This document shows, in pieces, positions 1 to 8,773 of a stretch of 64,000 nt of DNA. The stretch comes from an uncultured Thermogutta sp. (GTDB taxonomy: Bacteria > Planctomycetota > Planctomycetia > Pirellulales > Thermoguttaceae), in the NCBI GenBank assembly GCA_937128505.1, contig CAKZMM010000162.1, positions 17,896-81,895 on the forward strand. Direction: 5' to 3'. The position numbers and the translations under genes were made by a program. How positions within the stretch are numbered: position 1 is the stretch's first letter; each line of letters opens with the position of its first letter. The notes under the pieces are model-generated. The model saw only the letters and a program-made list of their open reading frames with translations, did not search any database and was not told where the DNA came from.

Positions 1-1487
1 GCGGGGCGCCCTATATCGCTTTCGAGTTCATCGAGGGGACAAACCTGCGGGACTTGGTTCAGGAGCAAGGCCCCCTCCCGGTGCCGACGGCGATTTCCTA
101 CACCATTCAGGTTGCGGAGGCTTTGGGGCATGCGGCCAGCCGCGGCGTCGTGCATCGGGATATCAAGCCCTCGAATATCCTGGTTACGCGGGAAGGACGC
201 GTGAAACTGATCGACTTGGGGCTGGCGCGAATCCAAGTACCCGATCCAAATCGTGCTGATTTGACGGCCACAGGAGTTACCCTGGGGACTTTCGACTATA
301 TCGCGCCGGAGCAAGCGCGCGACCCTCGCTCCGCCGACCAGCGAAGCGACATCTACTCCCTCGGTTGCACCCTTTACTTCCTTCTGACCGGTCAACCGCC
401 CTTCCCGGAGGGCAATGCCCTGCAAAAACTGCTGCAACATCAGGGGGAAGAACCGCCGGATGTGCGAAAGTTGCGCCCGGATGTGCCGCCGGCTTTAGCC
501 CGGGTTCTACGCCGGATGATGGCCAAGGAACCGCGCGACCGCTTTCAGACGGCAGCCGCGGTGGTGGCGGCGCTTTCGGCAGTGGCGGCTGAATGGACCG
601 AGGACGGGGCGGAGTCGGGCCAAATCACCCGGCCCCTCAATCCTGCGCTGGGACCATGGTCGAAAGTAGCTCGGCACATCCCATGGCTGGTTCCCGTGGC
701 CATCCTGATTCTTGCTGTGTGGCTGCTGAATTCCTACTGGGGTACCGGGGCGACGGAGCCGAGTTTACTCGAACCGACCCTTAAGCCCCGAAATCTTCGC
801 TACGAGGTCGAAGGCCCTCTCGGTCCGCAACGGACACCATCCGACAACATATCACTGGGAAGAAAGGCCGAAAATCCGCCTTCGCTGCCGAGTGACAATT
901 TGGGCGACTCGTATCTTCCGGGCCGGGAGAATTTATTTGATTCGGGGAGAATACCGCCGCTCCTGGAGGGGTCTCGGGGTTATCCGGAAGGTTTTCACCG
1001 GGCTTTTAGACCCGCGATAGGAAACCCCGGCCAATCAACCGAAATCCCGCAGGTTGAACCGTCTGCCCTCCCCGGGAGCGCCCCTTCGCGATCTGAGGTT
1101 GCGCCGGCTCCCGCCACTTTCGTTTCCCCCGGAGCTGGAGCTGCGCCGGCTCCCGGGGTTTCTCCCCCATCCGGGGCAAGTGCCACGCCTGCCGTTCCTT
1201 TGCCGCCTGGGGCTACAGGTTCCTCCGGTGTCGGTGGTGCGACGGCGGCAGGGCGCGAGGTTCCCGCGGGAGAATCGGAGAAGAGTCCCGGGTCGAATGC
1301 GTCGTCCGCTTCAGCCGGAGAATCAACCGCGGAAGAAGCCGCTGCTCCTCTTTTCTTAGATTCCGACTTGCAGGGGTCGAGTTGGTACTGGGACGAACCC
1401 ATGTCAGAACTAGCCGGTGAATCCCCCAGGGAGTTGGGTAACGAAACGGAGTTGACCCCGGGGAGTGATCCGCCACCGGCCCCGTAA
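1..1487 (+). CDS. Ser/Thr protein kinase, 3' part, membrane-anchored
   Basis: The reading frame is open from the window edge, so the N-lobe and ATP loop are missing. The visible part starts in the hinge and contains the catalytic HRDIKPSN loop (nt 153 onward), a DLG in place of DFG, the GTFDYIAPEQ activation segment and the SDIYSLGCTLYFLLTG helix. This is a Hanks-type (PknB-like) kinase, and the catalytic Asp, Asn and APE are all present. One hydrophobic membrane span follows at about nt 678-737. After it comes a tail of about 245 residues rich in Pro, Ala, Gly, Ser and Glu with no domain I recognise, presumably outside the membrane. Planctomycetes carry many kinases of this layout. The substrate is unknown. 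Family assignment is firm; the role is not visible. Confidence 0.93.
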   Translation, partial: GAPYIAFEFIEGTNLRDLVQEQGPLPVPTAISYTIQVAEALGHAASRGVVHRDIKPSNILVTREGRVKLIDLGLARIQVPDPNRADLTATGVTLGTFDYIAPEQARDPRSADQRSDIYSLGCTLYFLLTGQPPFPEGNALQKLLQHQGEEPPDVRKLRPDVPPALARVLRRMMAKEPRDRFQTAAAVVAALSAVAAEWTEDGAESGQITRPLNPALGPWSKVARHIPWLVPVAILILAVWLLNSYWGTGATEPSLLEPTLKPRNLRYEVEGPLGPQRTPSDNISLGRKAENPPSLPSDNLGDSYLPGRENLFDSGRIPPLLEGSRGYPEGFHRAFRPAIGNPGQSTEIPQVEPSALPGSAPSRSEVAPAPATFVSPGAGAAPAPGVSPPSGASATPAVPLPPGATGSSGVGGATAAGREVPAGESEKSPGSNASSASAGESTAEEAAAPLFLDSDLQGSSWYWDEPMSELAGESPRELGNETELTPGSDPPPAP

Positions 1488-2648
1488 ATGCCGACAGCTT
1501 AAATGGCAGTATCGCCGGTGTAATTTCAAGAGGCAGCTTGGCGGGTAAGATTCCGGGCTCATCGGGGCTAATTGTCCCTGAGTGGTCATCGCGAGGTTGA
1601 GGCGAAATCGCACCCAGTTGTCGGTCTGATTGTACTGCGGCTCAAAGTGGGGTATAAGGCCGCCGAAAGCCCTTTCGCGAAGCGTAGCTACTGAGTTTCC
1701 GGCGAATAAGTCGCCGGCTCTGAAGCACTGTACAACCCAATCCCAACTCCTTCGGTGATCGAAGGGTCGCTCGTCATTTCTCCTCCGCCTTCGCGTTTTT
1801 GCATACCGTTTCATCCGACTTTATGCCAACGTCATCCTCGAACTATTCCTATCAGAACCGAGTAGCTCCGGTAAAAATCTGAAGCCCTCTCCGTTTTTTC
1901 CCTCGGTAAGAATCTTCGGAGCCCTTTTCATTTTTGCCCAAAAAATCGCTGATTCTGCCGCCGAGAACGCTTGGAATCTGGGGTTGGAGCTGGAATATAT
2001 CGTGCAAGCTGGTTGTCAAAAACTTGGCCAGATCGGTCCCGAGGATAGAATAAAGCCTGAGGGGACTAGTAGCACGAAAAGAGCTTTCCAAAATTTTGTG
2101 CGGCCCCTTATTGACCAAAGCAGCACTTGCGTAACTGGCGCCCCTTCTCAAGTCGCGGGCTCTCGGGAAGGTGGCAAAAAGTAGCGAAGTGGTTCCGGAC
2201 TTCAATTGACTTGTATTTGACTTGCATTGATCCGAAACAATTGAATTCATTATCAAATTCATTTGCAAACCTCGACGAAAGTTTCCACGGCAAGGATTGA
2301 AAGTTTATTAGCGTGGGAAGTGTCTCTTTTTTTAAACGTCGCTGTTATCGAGACTTGTTAACGAGATATCGAAGTGGTTCTCAAATTAATCGAAGTGGTT
2401 CTCAAATTATTTTTGTGGTTCTAGTGGTTCTAGTGGTTTTCGAATGATCGGAGTGGTTCTCGAAATTCTCAACGAAGGATTGCCTTGCTGCCGGAGCCTG
2501 CGAAGGATTGTGGGCGGCTTCCACGGAGAAATTCGGCGTGTTCGTTTTCGAATGCACTAATCGATTCGAACATTAGTTTTGAGCATTTTGTTTAGCATTA
2601 GTCGTTATTCATTCTTGCTACAGCTTGGGAAGGAGCACAGAAGTACCT
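1488..2648. other. Intergenic region, about 1.2 kb, no gene seen
   Basis: Open frames here are short, compositionally poor and have no recognisable domain. The right part becomes AT-rich and holds the repeat described at 2369-2469. The promoter of the MoxR/VWA pair must lie in the last few hundred bases, but no convincing -35/-10 pair could be fixed by eye. Confidence 0.6.
2369..2469. repeat. Degenerate 21-bp tandem repeat with GTGGTTCT core
   Basis: Two units of TCGAAGTGGTTCTCAAATTA plus one base lie back to back at 2369-2389 and 2390-2410 with one mismatch. Decayed copies of the GTGGTTCT core follow, and a better copy sits at about 2449-2469. The array is intergenic, upstream of the MoxR-type gene. 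It is not a coding repeat, as no frame through it continues into a gene. Confidence 0.75.
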
Positions 2649-4085
2649 ATGACCCGTCAGCCCGTGCTGAGCACAGCAACTAAGCCCAGCAATCTCCGAG
2701 AGCTTCGCGAAAGTGGGTGGGTTTCCAAATCCGTTAAGCGCGAGATTTACGACAACTTCATGCAGATGTTGGCTCGGGGGGAAGATTTGTTCCCTGGTAT
2801 TGTGGGTTACGATGATACAGTAATCCCGGAAATTACCATCGCCATCATCGCCGGTCATGACATGCTTTTTTTGGGGGAAAAAGGCCAGGCCAAAAGCCGG
2901 CTGATGCGGATGCTGGCCCGCTTCCTGGACGAGGAAGTTCCCTTTATCGATTGTCCGGGAATAGCGGTCCACGAGGATCCCTACCGGCCGATCACCCGGT
3001 TGGGTAAGCAAATCGTGGCGGAGCGTCCTGAGGAAGAAATCCCCATCGCTTGGTGGCCCCGAAGTGAACGGTATGCGGAGCGATTGGCCCCCGGCACGAA
3101 ATTCGCGGATATCATCGGCGAGATCGATCCGGCAAAGCTCGCCGGCGGCGTAAGCATGTCGGCCGAAGAGGCGCTCCACTTCGGGTTAATCCCCCGAATG
3201 CACCGCGGAATTTTCGCGATCAACGAACTGCCGGAGTTGGACGAGCTGGTACAGGTCGGCCTTTTCAACATCCTGGAAGAACGCGACGTGCAAATCCGCG
3301 GATATCCCGTGCGATTCGATATCGACGTGCTCATGCTTTTCTCGGCTAACCCGGCTACTTACAACCGAAGCGGAAAAGTCATCCCGCAGTTAAAGGACCG
3401 CATTGGGTCCGTCGTTCACACCCATTACCCCCGCGAGCGGCAATTAGGGATTGAAATTATGCACCAAGAGGCCGGGATCGACCTGGGGGGTGAATTCCCG
3501 GTAGTGGTGCCGTACTTTATGAGCGAAATCATCGAGCAAATTAGCATCGTTGCTCGACGGTCAAAGTACATCGATCATCAATCCGGGGTCAGTGCTCGGC
3601 TCAGTATTGCCAATTATCGCGTGATGGTGGCCAGTGCTCGGCGCCGGGCGGCAGTGCTGGGGGAGCGGCCGGCGGTACCGCGGATCAGCGACTTGGGGCA
3701 CTTGTACGCCTCTTCGCTCGGAAAACTCGAATTGGACATGATGTCCAGCCACCAGCTATCGGAACGGCAAGTTTTGGAGGCGATTGTGGCCGAGGCGATT
3801 CGAGATGTTTTCCGCGAGTATGTGGACCGACACGGCTTGGAGGAAATCACCGAGATCTTTGCCCGTGGCTTAAAGATCGAAGTGGGCGACATGCTTCCGT
3901 CGCAGTATTACGCCGAGCGATTGAAGCGCGTGCCCCCGGCTTGGGAGAAAGCCTTCGAGGTCAATGCCTCCAGCCACCCGGCAATCCGCGCTTCGTGCGT
4001 CGAGTTCGTGCTGGCGGGCCTGTATGCCGAGGATCGCATTTCCCGAACGCAGCATCATGGGAGGATCGTCTATGAAATCCCCTAG
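2649..4085 (+). CDS. MoxR / magnesium-chelatase-like AAA+ ATPase
   Basis: 478 residues from ATG 2649, chosen because AAGGAG lies about 13 bases upstream; an in-frame TTG at 2625 is less likely. Walker A is GEKGQAKS at about residues 76-83, Walker B is GIFAINE at about 187-193, and a sensor-1 Asn sits in [12 protein letters not shown] at about 227-239. [20 protein letters not shown] resembles the BchI/MoxR insert. Such ATPases usually act as chaperones or remodelling motors with a VWA partner. The next gene is a VWA protein whose start overlaps this stop by 14 bases, which supports a functional pair. There is no CobN/BchH-like large subunit nearby, so chelatase activity is not indicated. Target unknown. 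Confidence 0.92.
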   Translation: MTRQPVLSTATKPSNLRELRESGWVSKSVKREIYDNFMQMLARGEDLFPGIVGYDDTVIPEITIAIIAGHDMLFLGEKGQAKSRLMRMLARFLDEEVPFIDCPGIAVHEDPYRPITRLGKQIVAERPEEEIPIAWWPRSERYAERLAPGTKFADIIGEIDPAKLAGGVSMSAEEALHFGLIPRMHRGIFAINELPELDELVQVGLFNILEERDVQIRGYPVRFDIDVLMLFSANPATYNRSGKVIPQLKDRIGSVVHTHYPRERQLGIEIMHQEAGIDLGGEFPVVVPYFMSEIIEQISIVARRSKYIDHQSGVSARLSIANYRVMVASARRRAAVLGERPAVPRISDLGHLYASSLGKLELDMMSSHQLSERQVLEAIVAEAIRDVFREYVDRHGLEEITEIFARGLKIEVGDMLPSQYYAERLKRVPPAWEKAFEVNASSHPAIRASCVEFVLAGLYAEDRISRTQHHGRIVYEIP

Positions 4086-5772
4086 GCATGCAGGGGGAAT
4101 CATCCACGTTTACCAGCGGTATGATCCGAAAAATATCCCGAGCCCCACGCAGCCGATGCCCGATCTGGTATCCGGGGCCATGGAACACCTGTTGGCGTTT
4201 GGCCATTTACGGGAGTTTTCGGAAGAGGATCTAGCTCGGGCCATTAAGTTGGACCCAAGCCAAATCGCAGGGTTGGGCCCCAGTCTTGAGTCCCTTCGCG
4301 AAATGCTCCTCCAGCGGAAGCGGAAAATCCTTGAGACCTACGAAACCGACTCGGTCCTGGCGGAAGCGGCCGAGGCATTCCGGAAACAAGTCGCGCGGAT
4401 GCAACCTCCCAAACCCTTGTCGGGTTGGTTTTACAAAGCCGTAGCCGAGGAGCAGCTCTACGATTTGGAGCGACTCTGGTACCACGTGGAACGGGAAAGT
4501 CCGCAGTTTGCCCGGCAACTCCTCCAGCTTAACGCACGCTTAGGGGAAAAGTACCAAATCGAGGAGTTGGCCGCGAAGTACGTGTTTACGGGACGAACCC
4601 GGATGTCGGTCCCCAAAGCCCTCGAGATCAAGGAGGAATTGGAAACGATCGATCGGTTGCTCAAGCAATTGGAAGAGGCTGCGAAAACCGCTCGAATCGC
4701 CATGATCGATCTCAATGAGCTGGCCGAATTCGTCGAACAGGAGCAAATCGATAATCTTCGGCAACTCGCCGAGCAAATCAGCGAATATTTGCGCCGCTTG
4801 GCAGAGCTGCAAGGATTGGAGCGCACGCGCGACGGCTACCGCTTGAGCCCGAAGGCTTATCGGATTTTTCAGGGGCACTTGTTGCAGCGGATCTTCGCTC
4901 AGCTTCAGGAAGCTCGCTCCGGACGGCATCAAGGAGCGATAGTGGGCGATGGGGCGGTGGAACTTCAGCAGACGAAACCGTACGAATTCGGCGACTCTTT
5001 GGCGAACATGGATTTAGCCGGCTCACTCATTAACGCGATGATTCGGGAGGGGCCAGGACTTCCCATCCGCGTCAAAGCGGAGGATATCGTCATCCACCGC
5101 ACCCGCAATTCGCCGAAGTGCGCTACCGTAGTGCTGCTGGATATGAGTGGCTCGATGCGGTATGCCGATCTTTATATCCACGTTAAGCGAATGGGTTTAG
5201 CATTAGACGGGCTCATCCGCCGCGAATTCCCCGGCGACTACTTGCAATTCGTGGAGATTGCCACCTTCGCTAAACTCCGCCATGTGAGCGAGATTCCCAT
5301 GCTCATGCCGCGGAATCCGACGATGTTCGACCCCATCATTCGGCTGCGTGCCGACATGAGCGACGAGCGGATTACCGAGCTGGATATTCCACCCCACTTT
5401 ACGAATATTCAACATGGTTTGCAGCTATCGCGGCGACTTTTAGCCAATCAGGATACGCCCAACCGCCAAATCATTCTGATCACCGACGGCATGCCCACCG
5501 CCCATTTCGAGGGTACGTACTTGTATCTGCTTTACCCCCCTCATCAGGAAACAGAATGGGCCACATTACGCGAAGGGCATTTGTGCCGCCGCGAAGGAAT
5601 TACGATTAATATCTTCCTCCTTCCCACTTGGGGTCAAAGCCGCGAGGATGTGCAGTTCGCTTACCGCCTGGCCCGCCAGGCCCAAGGACGAGTCTTCTTT
5701 ACGGCCGGAAAAGACCTCGACCGCTACGTGATTTGGGATTACTTGAGCCGGCGTCGAGAAATCTTGGGGTAG
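4072..5772 (+). CDS. VWA-domain protein, partner of the MoxR-type ATPase
   Basis: 566 residues from ATG 4072, preceded by GGGAGGA seven bases upstream; longer in-frame starts run into the previous gene. The first 300 residues are charged and helical (coiled-coil-like stretches rich in Glu, Leu and Arg). The VWA domain covers about residues 350-540 with a complete MIDAS: DMSGSM at 357-362, a Thr in HFTNIQHG, and the Asp in ITDGMPTA. In MoxR systems the VWA partner binds a metal-dependent ligand and couples it to the ATPase. No signal peptide or membrane span is seen, so it should be cytoplasmic. The overlap with the upstream gene suggests translational coupling. The process served cannot be told from the sequence. 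Confidence 0.92.
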   Translation: MKSPRHAGGIIHVYQRYDPKNIPSPTQPMPDLVSGAMEHLLAFGHLREFSEEDLARAIKLDPSQIAGLGPSLESLREMLLQRKRKILETYETDSVLAEAAEAFRKQVARMQPPKPLSGWFYKAVAEEQLYDLERLWYHVERESPQFARQLLQLNARLGEKYQIEELAAKYVFTGRTRMSVPKALEIKEELETIDRLLKQLEEAAKTARIAMIDLNELAEFVEQEQIDNLRQLAEQISEYLRRLAELQGLERTRDGYRLSPKAYRIFQGHLLQRIFAQLQEARSGRHQGAIVGDGAVELQQTKPYEFGDSLANMDLAGSLINAMIREGPGLPIRVKAEDIVIHRTRNSPKCATVVLLDMSGSMRYADLYIHVKRMGLALDGLIRREFPGDYLQFVEIATFAKLRHVSEIPMLMPRNPTMFDPIIRLRADMSDERITELDIPPHFTNIQHGLQLSRRLLANQDTPNRQIILITDGMPTAHFEGTYLYLLYPPHQETEWATLREGHLCRREGITINIFLLPTWGQSREDVQFAYRLARQAQGRVFFTAGKDLDRYVIWDYLSRRREILG

Positions 5773-6863
5773 TACCGTTCAGAGTGATTTCCCGCCGCGA
5801 GCAGCCTAAACGGGGCAAAACCGCCTGAAGCGTGGGAAAATCCTTATTTTCTGAGCTTTTGCGTGCACTGCCTCGATCGGTAAAAGGATCAAAGCTTGCT
5901 CGATGCCATGAGTGCGCAGAATAATGAAGCGACGAAGCTTCCTCGGCTGCAAAATCCCTACCGCTTCACCTTGGGAGCGCGACCATCGACTCGGCTATCT
6001 TTATGGGGTGGTGGCGAAGCGGAGCAATACTCGTATCGTGTGGAATGCTCACTCCTCGCGACGGTAATCGCCAAAAAATCGCGTATGGAAACAAGAGCGG
6101 TTGCCGCCGACACGCGTGGCCAGTGCTCACCGAGCTTGCCGGTATCTTCCACAAACGCCGGCATGAGACGCATCGACTACCTGGCCCGGCAAAACTCGCT
6201 CCCCCTGTGCCCAGGATTGGGCTAGACCATTCCTTGCGGGAAGGAACCGGGGCTCTGCTCTATTGCTTCTTGCGGAACCACCGCCGGCCTAAAGCCGAGG
6301 GGCCGGAGCATACCGGGCGAATCGGCTCTGAATCCCTGGCAACCCGCCGCCCGATGGGCGGCTGCCTGCCGATGCCCTTAATCGAAAAAGCCCTGCCCAT
6401 CTTCAATCGGGGGAAAGCGAAGCCGTGGCAACCCGCTTGGGTGAGCCGCACTTTGTTACCTGATCGGCTATGCAGAGTTTTTTCCCATTTGATTTGGCAA
6501 GTCTTTACTTTCTTGCGAACGGTCAGGTCAACTGCGGGAATTTCCCGCAAAAAAGATTTGCGGCTTGCCGAACTCCACCCTAAAGTACTCTCCGAATGAG
6601 AGTCGGCAGATCGTTTAGTTGGCACTTCCGCTAGCCGAACACACGTTACTTTCGTAGGCAAGAGGCACGCTCGGTCGGCAAGATCGAAATCGAGGTAGCT
6701 TCGGGACTTTTGCTCCTAGAAACCCGCTTCGCAAGGTGGGGGATAAGCCGGCAGGGGCGGGTGAGGCCGCCAGTGTGAGCCGAATCTGGTTTCAGGGTGA
6801 ATCACTGGTTAAATTGGCGGCAAGATTTGAGGCAACTGTGAATTCATTTATACATACGTTCAG
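5773..6863. other. Intergenic region, about 1.1 kb, no gene seen
   Basis: The longest open frame (plus strand, 6003-6599) has atypical composition and no domain. Two GGCAACCCGC segments (near 6340 and 6427) caught the eye as possible riboswitch pieces, but no conserved fold could be built around them. The symporter promoter should lie at the right end. Confidence 0.55.
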
Positions 6864-8381
6864 ATGATCGACTTTTTGGTCTTAATCGGTTATCTGGCGA
6901 TCACGCTGGGCTTGGGCTTGTGGTGGGGCCGGGGACAGCGGTCGATGCAGACTTTTCTCCTCGGCGACCGCAACATGCCTTGGTTGGCCCTATTGGCTTC
7001 GATCGTGGCTACGGAAACCAGTAGCGTTACCTTTCTCAGTATCCCCGGCTTAAGTTATGCCGAAGGTGGCGCCGGCTTTCGATTTCTGCAATTGACCCTG
7101 GGTTATATCCTAGGACGGATCGTCGTTACTTTCGTTTTCTTACCGCTGTATATGCGCGGGAAATTATTCACGGCTTATCAGGTGCTGGACCAACGCTTCG
7201 GGGGTCGGACCAAGCAAGCGGCCTCGCTTCTGTTTCTCGTGATGAGGAATCTTGCTGACGGATTGCGGCTTTATTTGACGGCACTCATCCTGGAGCAATT
7301 ACTGGAAGTGAACCTGGTCTGGGCCATCCTCATTTTGGCAGCGGTGACCACAGCCTATACCTTGTATGGCGGATTGAGGTCCGTGGTATGGAATGATTGT
7401 CTTCAACTGGCGATTTACCTCCTAGGGGCTGCAGCAGCTTTGGGGGTGATCTTGGTGAAATTGTCGCCGGCCTCGTCCGGGGGGCTTATGGCCATCGGAC
7501 AGGGGTGGGAAGCACTCTACGATTTCGCCAAGACGACGGGTAAACTCCAGTTCTTCGACTTAACATTTAGTCTGACTCGCCCCTACACGCTTTGGTCCGG
7601 TTTGGCAGGGGGAGTGTTTGTCGCCTTGGCCACTCATGGTACCGATCAACTGATGGTCCAACGGTATTTGGGGGCCCGTAGTTTCCGCGATGCCGCCAAG
7701 GCGCTTTGTTGGAGCGGGCCTGTGGTCGCCGCTCAATTCGGCTTTTTCCTTTGGCTGGGGGCGGCCCTTGCCGCCTTCTACAGCCGCTATCCTGCGGAAC
7801 CGCCGATAGCTCGCCCGGACGCCGCACTAGCCCGATTTATCATCGAAGAGCTTCCGCCCGGATTATCCGGACTGGTGGTGGCCGCCGTGATCGCGGCAGC
7901 AATGTCCACCCTATCAAGCTCGTTAAATGCATCGGCTTCGGCGGCAATGAGCGATTTTTACCTGGCCCGACGAGCTCGCCCCAGCGAAGCGGCCGACCCA
8001 AACCGCGAACGACAATTGCTCGGCTTAAGCCGAGCCTTCACGGGGGCGTTTGCCGCCTGTCAAATCGCCGTTGCCCTCAGTGGGCCGAGTTGGGCCCGGG
8101 CGGTCGTCGAAAATGTGATGGCCATCGCCACTTTCACCAGCGGGGTTATCCTGGGGGTTTTCTTCCTGGGGGTGCTGACCACGAGAGTTTCGGAGAAGGC
8201 GGCCCTCGTCGGGTTGCTCGCGGGTTTGGGGGTCAATGGGGCGATCGTTTGGGGCACGACGATCAGTTGGCCCTGGTATGCGGTCATCGGCTCCGTGGTT
8301 ACTTTTGCGCTCGGCTATGCAGCCAGCTTTGTACCAGGCATCTCTTGGCCGCGGAGGAGAAAACAAGCTGATGAGAAATAG
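6864..8381 (+). CDS. Sodium:solute symporter (SSS family)
   Basis: 505 residues with about 13 membrane spans. The N-terminal part has the SSS signature: a first helix, then FLLGDRNMPW, then ATETSSVTFLSIPGLSYAEG, followed by LYGGLRSVVWNDCLQ and STLSSSLNASASAAMSDFY further on, where Ser residues of the sodium site lie in this family. It should import a solute with sodium across the inner membrane. The family cannot be sub-typed by eye (sugars, amino sugars and organic acids are all possible). The next gene, same strand and 392 bases away, encodes a peptidoglycan-hydrolase fusion, so a muropeptide sugar such as MurNAc is a reasonable guess. No clear Shine-Dalgarno sits before the ATG. Confidence 0.93.
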   Translation: MIDFLVLIGYLAITLGLGLWWGRGQRSMQTFLLGDRNMPWLALLASIVATETSSVTFLSIPGLSYAEGGAGFRFLQLTLGYILGRIVVTFVFLPLYMRGKLFTAYQVLDQRFGGRTKQAASLLFLVMRNLADGLRLYLTALILEQLLEVNLVWAILILAAVTTAYTLYGGLRSVVWNDCLQLAIYLLGAAAALGVILVKLSPASSGGLMAIGQGWEALYDFAKTTGKLQFFDLTFSLTRPYTLWSGLAGGVFVALATHGTDQLMVQRYLGARSFRDAAKALCWSGPVVAAQFGFFLWLGAALAAFYSRYPAEPPIARPDAALARFIIEELPPGLSGLVVAAVIAAAMSTLSSSLNASASAAMSDFYLARRARPSEAADPNRERQLLGLSRAFTGAFAACQIAVALSGPSWARAVVENVMAIATFTSGVILGVFFLGVLTTRVSEKAALVGLLAGLGVNGAIVWGTTISWPWYAVIGSVVTFALGYAASFVPGISWPRRRKQADEK

Positions 8382-8441
8382 TCCTCGGTGTTTCGCGGTG
8401 AGCTGCGCGGAATTTAAACACCCGGTCGATGGGCCGAGGAC
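8381..8441 (+). terminator. Possible hairpin after the symporter gene
   Basis: GTCCTCGG (8381-8388) pairs perfectly with CCGAGGAC (8434-8441), and inside it TGTTT can pair with AAACA. There is no T-run after the hairpin, so an intrinsic terminator is unproven. It may instead be a processed or protein-bound structure. Confidence 0.3.
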
Positions 8442-8604
8442 AAAGCAAGCAAAAAACAAGAAGCGATTTTTTAACCGCAAGGAGCGATCGAATGAACCCA
8501 ACTGGTTTTGATAATAGCCGACTAGGACTTTTCCCGGCAAGCACCGAACGGATTCGCCTTCGCCGAAAAACAATCACCCTTACCCGCGGGGCCCGAACAA
8601 CGCT

Positions 8605-8730
8605 AAAAAACGCTTCATGCAGGGTGAAAAAATCTTTGCTCTGGGAAAAAAACCTTTATGCAGGGCGAAAGATCTTCGTGCAGGGCAATAAGAAACGCTT
8701 CTTGCAGGGCAAAAAACTTTTCGCAGGGTA
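8605..8730. repeat. Six degenerate units ending in GCAGGG, 19-24 bp
   Basis: Units such as AAAAAACGCTTCATGCAGGG recur with drift: A-rich start, CTTT or CTTC in the middle, TGCAGGGC at the end. They fill the gap between the symporter and the serine hydrolase/NamZ gene (8382-8773). No protein frame is kept through the units. Confidence 0.75.
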
Positions 8731-8773
8731 ATAACAAGACACTTTCCGCAGCGCATTGGGGAGGAGGCGACAA

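Noticed and set aside
1410..1814. Minus-strand open frame over the end of the kinase gene
   Set aside because: Arg-rich composition from antisense reading, no domain, overlaps the end of a certain gene.
2649..5772. Magnesium or cobalt chelatase subunits
   Set aside because: The ATPase is chelatase-like in fold, but there is no large chelatase subunit and no porphyrin or cobalamin gene nearby.
6320..6480. Possible riboswitch around two GGCAACCCGC segments
   Set aside because: No matching aptamer stems could be drawn for SAM, cobalamin or other classes.
6003..6599. 198-codon open frame in the gap before the symporter
   Set aside because: Odd composition, no domain, no ribosome site, overlaps other frames of similar length on the other strand.
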